Shown here: positions 5,562 to 11,049 of the stretch, piece after piece | How positions within the stretch are numbered: position 1 is the stretch's first letter | How the letters are laid out: each line of letters starts with the position of its first letter | Origin: Flavobacteriaceae bacterium | Lineage (GTDB): Bacteria; Bacteroidota; Bacteroidia; Flavobacteriales; Flavobacteriaceae | Assembly: GCA_030828025.1 (NCBI GenBank) | Contig: JAURDG010000029.1 | Coordinates: 1-11,049, forward strand | DNA length: 11,049 nucleotides | Reading direction: 5' to 3' | Notes under the pieces: generated by a model | Databases searched by the model: none | Told to the model about the DNA's origin: nothing | Seen by the model: only the letters and a program-made list of their open reading frames with translations | Made by a program: the position numbers and the translations under genes

Positions 5562-7445
5562 TTATTTTTTAATTGAATTCATGTGTTGTAAAAAATCAGG
5601 AAGTTCCTCAAAAATATTTTCCGTAGGAACCAAACGGGGTATTAATCGAATTTGCTCCATCATAAAGCGCGGTTGTTTTGGCAAATGAACAAAATAAATG
5701 TTTTTATCTTCATTACTCAACTCAACAAGCAAATCTTCTAATGCAAACAATCCGGATTGATCAATATAATCCATCCTATCGAAGCGAAACAATATGGTTT
5801 TTGCCGAGCTTGATATTTCTTTAGCAAGCCGTTGAAAACCATCTGTAGAACCAAAAAACAAGGGGCCATTCACGTGCTTGATGGATATTGTATCACTTTT
5901 TAACTCAGCCAAGGCTTTTTCATCCGCCCATAATTCCTCTTTGGCACCTGTTGTCACCTTTGACTTTTCTGCAGTCAAATCGCCAATCTTTTTCATAAAC
6001 ATCAAAGAAGCGACTACCAATCCAATGCCTACGGCATAAACAAGGTTCCAAAAAGTAGCGAGTAACATTACTGAAAACATGATGATAACCTCCGAGCTCA
6101 TCCGAACCATCAACGAACGGAACATGCCCTTTGGTTTTCCAATCTGAACGTCTTTAGGCATAAATGGAATGGCACGCAGTCCTTTGTAATCCATAACACC
6201 TATTCCAACAGTTACCAAAATCCCAGCCAATACAGCCGCTGGAATTGTCGATGCTACCGAGCTTAACGCCAATAGGATAAACAACAATACCAGTCCCGCT
6301 ATCATACCAGAAATACGTGTTTTCCCGCCAGAATTTATATTGACAACGGTTCTAATGGTAGCTCCAGCACCAGGAATACCACCAAACAACGCCGAAATGG
6401 TATTACCAACTCCTTGCCCTATAAGTTCCTTATTTGGTCTGTGTCGTGTTTTGGTCATGTTATCAGCCACAACACTCGTCAGCAGTGAGTCTATAGCCCC
6501 CAAAAGCGCAAGTGTTAATGCCGTGAAAACATAAGGTGTTAGCTGCCCAAGGCTCAAGGAAGTAAACACATTCCACTGCGGTACTGGAAAGCCTTCTGGT
6601 ATGGCCGTAATTGGTCGGTAATTGGGTACAAAAAATACGGCGATTCCAGTCATCACAATCAAGGCAACTAAAGTACTTGGCACGACAGTTGTGATGCGCT
6701 TAAACCCGTAAATGATAAATATGGTACCCATCGCCAGTACAAACTCGATCCAATTGATGTGCTTTAGGGCAGCAGGCAGTACACGAAGTGCACCTACTAC
6801 TCCAGAAGCAGATTTTGTAGCTAAGTTTTGAGATTCTTCTAAAATTTGTGCTTCAGTAATGTTCTCTCCCCGAGAAACGGTCTCGGAAAAATCCTCCAAA
6901 ACAAGCAGTCCCTCAGTGGCTTCATCATTAAGGATACTCCCTAAAATGACAGCTTCCGCTTGGGGCTTAAATGTTGAAACATAAGCCGTATCGTCTTTGG
7001 CATAGTAGCCTAAAACAGGGAGTAACTGCGTGATAAGGATAATCAGTCCAATGGCAGTCATAAAACCTGAAACAACTGGATATGGAATATACCTAATGTA
7101 CTTTCCTAACTTCAAAAAACCCAAACCAACCTGCATCAGTCCCGCAAGCATAAAAACCGCCAAAATGATGGGAAGAGCCTTTTCAATGCTTCCTTCGTTC
7201 GCAGCAATTAAGGTACTTATGATGACCATACTTACTGCGGTCATGGGAGCCGTAGGCCCAGAGATTTGTGTGTTGGTGCCACCCAAAAGAGCAGCAAAAA
7301 AACTTAAAAATATGGCGCCGTAAAGCCCTGCGTCAGGTCCTAATCCAGAGGAAACACCAAACGCTAAGGCCAAGGGAAGCGCTACAATACCGGCAGTTAA
7401 ACCACCAAAGATATCACCCTTAATATGAGCAAATGCTTTTTTCAT
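5562..7445 (-). CDS. SulP-family anion transporter with STAS domain (probable bicarbonate transporter)
   Basis: 627 aa. The transmembrane SulP core (about 10-490) contains DIFGGLTAGIVALPLALAFG (11-30), the GPTAPMTA segment (63-70), GAIDSLLTSVVADNMT (317-331) and FGGIPGAGATIRT (354-366). A C-terminal STAS domain (about 518-620) has FRFDRMDYIDQSGLFALEDLL around 553-573. A polar insert of about 70 residues (150-220) interrupts the membrane core. SulP proteins move sulfate, bicarbonate or other anions. A carbonic anhydrase 4 nt downstream and no sulfate-assimilation genes nearby favour bicarbonate (BicA-like), but the substrate is inference. The small-protein gene 52 bp upstream is in the same direction, and TTAATTTG at 7487-7494, one mismatch from a -7 box, may be an internal promoter. 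Confidence 0.94.
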   Translation of the reverse strand: MKKAFAHIKGDIFGGLTAGIVALPLALAFGVSSGLGPDAGLYGAIFLSFFAALLGGTNTQISGPTAPMTAVSMVIISTLIAANEGSIEKALPIILAVFMLAGLMQVGLGFLKLGKYIRYIPYPVVSGFMTAIGLIILITQLLPVLGYYAKDDTAYVSTFKPQAEAVILGSILNDEATEGLLVLEDFSETVSRGENITEAQILEESQNLATKSASGVVGALRVLPAALKHINWIEFVLAMGTIFIIYGFKRITTVVPSTLVALIVMTGIAVFFVPNYRPITAIPEGFPVPQWNVFTSLSLGQLTPYVFTALTLALLGAIDSLLTSVVADNMTKTRHRPNKELIGQGVGNTISALFGGIPGAGATIRTVVNINSGGKTRISGMIAGLVLLFILLALSSVASTIPAAVLAGILVTVGIGVMDYKGLRAIPFMPKDVQIGKPKGMFRSLMVRMSSEVIIMFSVMLLATFWNLVYAVGIGLVVASLMFMKKIGDLTAEKSKVTTGAKEELWADEKALAELKSDTISIKHVNGPLFFGSTDGFQRLAKEISSSAKTILFRFDRMDYIDQSGLFALEDLLVELSNEDKNIYFVHLPKQPRFMMEQIRLIPRLVPTENIFEELPDFLQHMNSIKK

Positions 7446-7497
7446 AAAAGTTTATAATTAAATTAAAATGTATGTGAAAATGGGGCTGGCAAATTAA

Positions 7498-7833
7498 TTA
7501 TGCCAAACGAGGAGGAGGCAACTCTAGACGTGCAAAAGCGTCAGAAATATGAAATTGATCGTAAAGACTAATCAGAAGTTTGTCGCTAAAAAAAACGGAA
7601 AGCGAAAAGTTTTCGATTAGAAACTTACTTTCTTTCATAAAGTCAGCCGTGTTGTTGTCTTCAATTGGCTTTGGGTCTTCATGTTCACTAGTTATGTTCA
7701 CTACCTCGTGATGTGGACTATTCAATAAAAGGATAGGAATTCCACTTAATTGAATACCAAGTACAAAAAGGAAAAAGGGTTTAAAAAAACCAAAGCTAAA
7801 CAGACCAAAATTTCGTAAAAACCTACGTTCCAT
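7498..7833 (-). CDS. Small membrane-anchored hypothetical protein upstream of sulP
   Basis: 111 aa from ATG at 7833. A longer reading could begin at TTG 7854, but that overlaps the promoter box (7852-7859), so 7833 is chosen. The N-terminus is basic (MERRFLRNFG), followed by one long hydrophobic segment (about 11-38), then an acidic linker with HH and EHED (about 41-60) and a polar C-terminal part ending LPPPRLA. The topology suggests a signal anchor with the tail outside the inner membrane. I do not recognise a family. The same strand, the 52-bp gap to sulP and the single good promoter suggest it is the first gene of the sulP-carbonic anhydrase operon. It could be an accessory subunit, but that is unsupported beyond context. 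Confidence 0.68.
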   Translation of the reverse strand: MERRFLRNFGLFSFGFFKPFFLFVLGIQLSGIPILLLNSPHHEVVNITSEHEDPKPIEDNNTADFMKESKFLIENFSLSVFFSDKLLISLYDQFHISDAFARLELPPPRLA

Positions 7834-7851
7834 TCTTTTTAATAGCAAAAG

Positions 7852-7882
7852 CAAAAGTACAGAATTTCATTAAGTTTTTCAA
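7852..7882 (-). promoter_or_regulatory. Promoter (TTG-N20-TACTTTTG) for the small protein-sulP-carbonic anhydrase operon
   Basis: On the minus strand an exact TAnnTTTG (7852-7859) is preceded by TTG (7880-7882) with a 20-nt spacer, as in the Bacteroidota consensus. Transcription should start a few bases downstream, leaving a short leader before the ATG at 7833. This is the best-formed promoter in the window and argues against the TTG start at 7854. Confidence 0.68.
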
Positions 7883-7902
7883 GATTAAATAAAATGATGG
7901 GG

Positions 7903-7933
7903 CAAATTTGAGCTCGTTGAGCGGCTCAATTTG
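7903..7933. repeat. TTGAGC palindrome and half-site, operator-like
   Basis: A 13-bp palindrome TTGAGC-G-GCTCAA lies at 7917-7929. A further TTGAGC half-site at 7908-7913 is 9 bp upstream in the same orientation. The whole block can also be read as an imperfect inverted repeat (CAAATTTGAGC / GCTCAATTTG). It lies between divergent genes, upstream of the Xre-family gene. No T-run follows, so it is not a terminator. Confidence 0.5.
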
Positions 7934-7942
7934 TTAGTTCGC

Positions 7943-7960
7943 GTGCATTTAGGTGCATTT
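7943..7960. repeat. Tandem direct repeat GTGCATTT, 10-bp period
   Basis: Two copies of GTGCATTT (7943-7950 and 7953-7960) are offset by exactly 10 bp, about one helical turn. They are 80-98 bp before the Xre ATG and 10 bp past the TTGAGC block. Same-face spacing is typical of paired binding sites; the bound protein is unknown. Confidence 0.4.
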
Positions 7961-7970
7961 CGAAAAAATG

Positions 7971-7998
7971 TTAGTGAAATTAAAAAATGCAGCACTAA
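7971..7998. repeat. Short inverted repeat TTAGTG...CACTAA
   Basis: 6-bp arms at 7971-7976 and 7993-7998 with a 16-nt AT-rich spacer, 43-70 bp upstream of the Xre ATG. Such short arms could arise by chance in AT-rich DNA. It is listed because it lies next to the other two repeat sets. Confidence 0.22.
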
Positions 7999-8040
7999 TT
8001 TTATAAAAAAAATTTGTGCCTATCCATTTAATTTTATGGC

Positions 8041-8322
8041 ATGGAAATACATGACCGATTGCGTAAAATACTTAAAGATGAAGGTTTGTCTATTTCCAAA
8101 TTTGAACGAATCATTGGTGTCGGACAAAACTCGGTATCTACTTGCTTAAGGAGGCAGTCTAGTGTTAGTCACACCGTGCTACAAGGCATTAAAGAACATT
8201 TTCCTCACCACAGCATTGAATGGTTGGTGACAGGAAAAAACGAAAATACCAATAAAAAAATTGTAGCCAATATACTTGTCAAACTCTCAGAAGTCAATAA
8301 AGAGCTTAAAGAAATTAAGTAG
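8041..8322 (+). CDS. Xre/CI-like helix-turn-helix DNA-binding protein
   Basis: 93 aa. The N-terminal HTH is visible: LRKILKDEGLSISKFERIIGV (about 7-27, helices 1-2), the turn and recognition helix GQNSVSTCLRRQSSVS (28-43), and the family-typical continuation LQGIKEHFPHHSIEWLVTGK (47-66). The last 27 residues are helical and charged, ending in LSEVNKELKEIK, probably a short coiled-coil for dimerisation. There is no peptidase or sensor domain, so it is a one-domain regulator of the phage-repressor type seen in many Bacteroidota. The start follows TTATGGC with no Shine-Dalgarno. Its stop overlaps the hisS stop by 8 bp on the opposite strand. Three repeat sets upstream (7903-7998) suggest autoregulation or control of the divergent operon. 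Confidence 0.85.
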   Translation: MEIHDRLRKILKDEGLSISKFERIIGVGQNSVSTCLRRQSSVSHTVLQGIKEHFPHHSIEWLVTGKNENTNKKIVANILVKLSEVNKELKEIK

Positions 8323-9685
8323 ATTGTAGCCTAACAACAAGTGCTTCGGGCTTGATAAACTGATCCTCGCCAGTCATCATATTTTTTAGAGAAACCACCC
8401 CTTTTTCTTTTTCTTCTTCACCAAAAAACACCACCCATGGAGCATCAACCTGGTTCGCGTAATTCAACTGTTTTTTCAACTTTTGGTCTGTTGGATAACA
8501 CACCACCCGAAGACCAGCCGCACGCCAACTTGAGACGTAGGGCATCATTTCGCTCATATAATCATCACCAAAATGCAGCACAACCACGTCTATGGCTTGC
8601 GTTAAACGTTTCGGAAACAAACGGAGTTCATCTAGCACCAAGCACAAACGATCCAATCCAAAAGAAATACCCAATCCATTCATCCCGTTTAATCCAAAAA
8701 GGGCTGTGAGGTTATCGTAACGTCCGCCAGCCCCAATAGAACCCATGACAACGGATTTTGGAGGTGCGACTTCAAAAATTACACCAGTGTAGTAATTCAA
8801 TCCACGTGCCAAGGTTAAATCAAATGCCAAATGACTTACTTGCAAAGGGGAAACAAACGCCAATACCTTGCGTAGATGCGCTATGCCAGCTAAAGCATCA
8901 GGATGTGCTGTAAGCATTTGCTCTAGAGCGTCTAATTGCTCCAAAAAAGTTCCTGAAAGTTCTAACAAAGGACCTAGTTTAGAAAACGAATCCTCTTCAA
9001 AACCTTTTTGACGAAGCTCATCAAACACTCCTTCGACACCAATTTTATCCAATTTATCAAGAGCAATTGTAAAATCGACAATTTGGTCTGGGGCATCTAA
9101 ATAGGCTGCAATACCCGCCAAAATTTCTCGGTGGTTAATTCGAATCGTACACCCGGTTAAGGACAAATCATTGAACACATCATCAAATAGCTGAATGCAT
9201 TCGGCCTCAAATACGGGACCAATCGGCCCAACAACATCGGCATCGCATTGCGTAAATTCTTGGAAGCGCCCACGTTGTGGTCGATCTGCACGCCAAACAG
9301 TTTGTATTTGGTAGCGTTTGAATGGAAAGGCTAATTCGTTTTGATGTTGTGCAACAAAGCGGGCAAAAGGAACGGTCAGGTCGTAACGCAGTGCCTTTTC
9401 AGAGATTGATTGCGTAAAACGCCCCAGCTTGTTGTCTTCAAAAGCGTCTAGGTCTGCTTTTTTAATCTTTTCGCCAGAATTTAGAATATGAAACATCAAG
9501 CGATCGCCTTCTTCGCCGTACTTCCCTTGAAGGGTAGATGTCTTTTCCATCGACGGCGTTTGTATAGGCAAAAAGCCATAGCGCTCAAACTGTGCCTTGA
9601 TTATTTCGGATACGTAGGACTGGCGTGCTACGTCTGCGGGCAAAAAATCGCGTGTGCCCTTTGGAATACTGGGTTTCTGAACCAT
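8315..9685 (-). CDS. hisS: Histidine--tRNA ligase
   Basis: 456 aa, a complete class II histidyl-tRNA synthetase that charges tRNA-His in the cytoplasm. Visible are the N-terminal GTRDFLP (10-16), motif 1 (about 35-57, ERYGFLPIQTPSME), the LRYDLTVPFARFVA segment (99-112), motif 2 (122-153, with WRADRPQRGRFQEFTQCDAD), the histidine-binding LARGLNYYTG (292-301), motif 3 (GGRYDNL at 320-326, GLGISFGLDRL at 337-347) and a C-terminal anticodon-binding domain (about 364-452). LARGLNYYTG has Asn where many bacteria have Asp (LVRGLDYYTG); this is probably a lineage variant. It follows the L9 terminator. TTAATTTG at 9691-9698 with TTTG at 9716-9719 is a weak, closely placed promoter candidate, so the mRNA leader may be very short. 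Confidence 0.97.
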   Translation of the reverse strand: MVQKPSIPKGTRDFLPADVARQSYVSEIIKAQFERYGFLPIQTPSMEKTSTLQGKYGEEGDRLMFHILNSGEKIKKADLDAFEDNKLGRFTQSISEKALRYDLTVPFARFVAQHQNELAFPFKRYQIQTVWRADRPQRGRFQEFTQCDADVVGPIGPVFEAECIQLFDDVFNDLSLTGCTIRINHREILAGIAAYLDAPDQIVDFTIALDKLDKIGVEGVFDELRQKGFEEDSFSKLGPLLELSGTFLEQLDALEQMLTAHPDALAGIAHLRKVLAFVSPLQVSHLAFDLTLARGLNYYTGVIFEVAPPKSVVMGSIGAGGRYDNLTALFGLNGMNGLGISFGLDRLCLVLDELRLFPKRLTQAIDVVVLHFGDDYMSEMMPYVSSWRAAGLRVVCYPTDQKLKKQLNYANQVDAPWVVFFGEEEKEKGVVSLKNMMTGEDQFIKPEALVVRLQST

Positions 9686-9716
9686 GAATACAAATTAAGT
9701 AAATATCTGTTTAAAC

Positions 9717-9743
9717 AAAAAAAAAGCCGCAAAAGCGGCTTTT
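9717..9743 (-). terminator. Rho-independent terminator of the rpsF-rpsR-rplI operon
   Basis: On the minus transcript, AAAAGCCGC - TTTT - GCGGC is followed by a run of nine U residues (plus-strand A9 at 9717-9725). It lies 21 bp past the rplI stop, with a perfect stem. This is a textbook terminator separating the ribosomal operon from hisS. Confidence 0.93.
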
Positions 9744-9763
9744 CTATATTGGTTTACACAAAC

Positions 9764-10222
9764 CTATTTTGTTTCAGCCTCTTTGGTGACTTCAAAATCT
9801 AGTGCTGCAAACACCTCGCGGTGCAAACGGATATTCGCCGTATGCGTTCCGAGCGTCTTCACAGATCCACCTGCAAGTTTGATACATTTTCGATCGATTG
9901 CATGACCAGCGTTTGCTAGTGCTGCTTCAAGGTCGATGGTTCCAATAGAACCGAACAACTTATTTCCAGCACCAGCTTTGGCAGCTATTTTCAAAGACAG
10001 CTTACCCAATGCTTTAGCCTGGTTTTGTGCATCCTCGATAAGCTTTTGCTCCTTGAAGGCACGTTGTTTAAGGTTTTCGGCAAGTACTTTTTTGGCAGAG
10101 GATGTAGCAAGAATAGCCAATCCTTGAGGAATCAAAAAATTACGTCCATACCCATTTTTTACTGTAACGATATCGTCTTTAAACCCTAGGTTCTCAACGT
10201 CTTGTTTTAAAATAAGCTCCAT
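9764..10222 (-). CDS. rplI: 50S ribosomal protein L9 (bL9)
   Basis: 152 aa, near the usual 148-150. The N-terminal domain matches bL9: MELILKQDVENLGFKDDIVTVK (1-22), then NGYGRNFLIPQGLA (23-36). A long lysine/alanine-rich connecting helix (about 41-75) follows, then a C-terminal domain with KLFGSIGTIDL around 88-98 and a final IRLHREVFAALDFEV segment (about 131-145). It binds 23S rRNA near the L1 stalk. It is the last gene of rpsF-rpsR-rplI, with 5 bp between the rpsR stop and its ATG, and ends at a strong terminator. Confidence 0.97.
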   Translation of the reverse strand: MELILKQDVENLGFKDDIVTVKNGYGRNFLIPQGLAILATSSAKKVLAENLKQRAFKEQKLIEDAQNQAKALGKLSLKIAAKAGAGNKLFGSIGTIDLEAALANAGHAIDRKCIKLAGGSVKTLGTHTANIRLHREVFAALDFEVTKEAETK

Positions 10223-10227
10223 GATGT

Positions 10228-10521
10228 TTATTTTAATAAGTCTGCAACATAAGGCATGAGCGCAAGGTGACGTGCACGCTTAATGGACACAGATAGTTTA
10301 CGTTGATACTTGAGCGATGTACCGGTCAAGCGACGCGGTAAAATTTTACCTTGCTCGTTAACAAACTTCAATAAAAAGTCTGGGTCTTTGTAGTCGATAT
10401 ACTTAATGCCCGCCTTTTTGAATCGGCAGTACTTTTTGATTTTGCTTGTTTCAATATCAAGCGGCGTAAGGTATCTGATTTCGCCTTGTTTTCCGCCTTT
10501 GCTTTCTTGTTCGATAGACAT
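10228..10521 (-). CDS. rpsR: 30S ribosomal protein S18 (bS18)
   Basis: 97 aa, somewhat longer than the 75-aa E. coli protein because of an N-terminal extension (MSIEQESKGGKQGEIRYLTP). The conserved core is YCRFKKAGIKYIDYKDP (31-47), then GKILPRRLTGTSLKYQRKL (58-76) and IKRARHLALMPYV (80-92). It pairs with bS6 on the 30S platform. Work on Flavobacterium ribosomes found that bS18, bS6 and bS21 help hide the anti-Shine-Dalgarno sequence, fitting the lack of Shine-Dalgarno sites here. It starts 3 bp after rpsF, in the rpsF-rpsR-rplI operon. There is no priB or single-strand-binding gene between rpsF and rpsR, unlike enterobacteria. Confidence 0.97.
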   Translation of the reverse strand: MSIEQESKGGKQGEIRYLTPLDIETSKIKKYCRFKKAGIKYIDYKDPDFLLKFVNEQGKILPRRLTGTSLKYQRKLSVSIKRARHLALMPYVADLLK

Positions 10522-10524
10522 GAT

Positions 10525-10863
10525 TTATGCTTTTTCAGTTAAACGTTCTCTTCTTTTTACCGCCCAAGCCTCAGCGTGCTTGTCTAGTTTTACCGTCAAA
10601 TAGCGCATAACACGCTCATCACGGCGGAACTCTACTTCAAAAGGATTAATGGCATCGCCATCAAGCGTGAAATCGAGCAAGTGATAAAAACCACTTTTCT
10701 TATTTTGAATAGGATAGGCAAACTTTTTCAAGCCCCAATCCTCTTTGGCGATTAGCTCACCGCCACGAGACGTAATAAACGTCACGTATTTTTCTACTGC
10801 TTCCTTTACCTGATCTTCAGATAAAACGGGATTCAATATGAAAACAGTTTCGTAATGATTCAT
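10525..10863 (-). CDS. rpsF: 30S ribosomal protein S6 (bS6)
   Basis: 112 aa from ATG at 10863. The open frame runs on upstream to the window edge, but that extension does not match the family, covers the promoter and overlaps the priA-like frame, so the true start is MNHYETVFILNPVLSE. Family features: the beta-strand start YETVFIL (4-10), the EDWGLKKFAYPIQNKKSG segment (about 42-59, matching the RLxYPI-K-H-GxY pattern), the DERVMRYLTVKLDK segment (about 82-95), and a basic C-terminal tail. It is the first gene of the operon rpsF-rpsR-rplI. The promoter is 24 nt upstream. Confidence 0.95.
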   Translation of the reverse strand: MNHYETVFILNPVLSEDQVKEAVEKYVTFITSRGGELIAKEDWGLKKFAYPIQNKKSGFYHLLDFTLDGDAINPFEVEFRRDERVMRYLTVKLDKHAEAWAVKRRERLTEKA

Positions 10864-10886
10864 AAATAAATTATTTAATTGGGCAG

Positions 10887-10917
10887 CGAAAATACGTATT
10901 TTATATGTTTCCACAAA
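10887..10917 (-). promoter_or_regulatory. Promoter (TTTG-N19-TATTTTCG) for rpsF-rpsR-rplI
   Basis: On the minus strand TTTG (10914-10917) is followed after 19 nt by TATTTTCG (10887-10894), one mismatch from TAnnTTTG. It lies 24 nt before the rpsF ATG, in the gap after the upstream gene's stop. Spacing and position fit the Bacteroidota consensus. Confidence 0.55.
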
Positions 10918-10936
10918 TGCATGTGTACATTTATCC

Positions 10937-11049
10937 TTACTGCGGGTCCACATCGACTGCCGTGCGCACTTGCTTAAACGCTCCAACTTGTGCAAAACTG
11001 TGTAATAAATCCTCCAATCTTTGCTTTGCAGCGGCTTGTGACACATCAA
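10937..11049 (-). CDS. priA: C-terminal fragment, probable primosomal protein N' (PriA)
   Basis: A 36-residue tail in the minus-strand frame whose TAA is at 10937-10939. It reads in part DVSQAAAKQRLEDLLHSFAQ and then VGAFKQVRTAVDVDPQ. The final VDVDPQ resembles the PriA C-terminus (usually ...IDVDPx, before the stop), and priA is often next to rpsF in flavobacterial genomes, as I recall. The 73-bp gap to rpsF holds that operon's promoter. PriA is the replication-restart helicase. The fragment is too short to show helicase motifs, so the identity rests on the tail and context. The gene is cut by the window edge. Confidence 0.6.
   Translation of the reverse strand, partial: DVSQAAAKQRLEDLLHSFAQVGAFKQVRTAVDVDPQ

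Noticed and set aside
7931..8149. Plus-strand open frame of about 72 residues overlapping the Xre start
   Set aside because: It overlaps the Xre gene in another frame, and its sequence shows no domain; the Xre reading frame is clearly the coding one.
8437..8709. Plus-strand open frame antisense to hisS
   Set aside because: It is contained in hisS and has no domain or start context; shadow frame.
236..11049. Mobile element, CRISPR array, toxin-antitoxin or phage module
   Set aside because: No transposase, integrase, terminal inverted repeats, regularly spaced repeats or nuclease-toxin pair was seen. The Xre gene alone, without an adjacent toxin, does not make a toxin-antitoxin pair.

Overview
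The window looks like chromosomal DNA of a Bacteroidota bacterium, most likely a (marine) flavobacterium. Four things suggest this: matches to the Bacteroidota promoter -7 box TAnnTTTG ahead of several genes; few obvious Shine-Dalgarno sequences; an N-terminal secreted-protein fragment of flavobacterial surface-protein style; and the protein types of HisRS, bS18 and the carboxylase. No 16S or other taxonomic marker is present, so this is inference.

Layout. (a) 1-235, minus strand: signal-peptide start of a surface or secreted protein that runs off the left edge. (b) 435-2756, plus strand: six small integral-membrane genes in a row. They are a GYF_2-CD225/dispanin protein, a DUF2752 protein, a TM2-like protein, a second DUF2752 protein and two DoxX-like proteins. 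Three junctions overlap (11, 22 and 4 nt), so translation is probably coupled. None has a well-defined function; this is the least explained part of the window and is visibly AT-rich. (c) 2778-4379, minus: biotin-dependent acyl-CoA carboxylase carboxyltransferase (beta) subunit, without its biotin-carboxylase partner. (d) 4606-4797, minus: CspA-family cold-shock protein. (e) 4928-7833, minus: a small membrane-anchored protein, a SulP transporter with STAS domain and a beta-carbonic anhydrase, ending in a clear terminator. The SulP-carbonic anhydrase pair suggests bicarbonate uptake and CO2/HCO3- interconversion. (f) 8041-8322, plus: a 93-aa Xre/CI-like DNA-binding protein with operator-like repeats upstream (7903-7998). 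(g) 8315-11049, minus: hisS, a strong terminator, the rplI-rpsR-rpsF ribosomal operon with its promoter, and at the right edge a C-terminal fragment that is probably PriA.

Together: the right two thirds are housekeeping genes (translation, replication restart, carboxylation, inorganic carbon). The left fifth is a compact accessory block of small membrane proteins. The best candidate for something undescribed is the twice-repeated arrangement of a small two-helix membrane protein overlapping a DUF2752 protein (CD225-DUF2752, then TM2-like-DUF2752). The second candidate is the Xre gene with its TTGAGC palindrome and helically phased GTGCATTT repeats.
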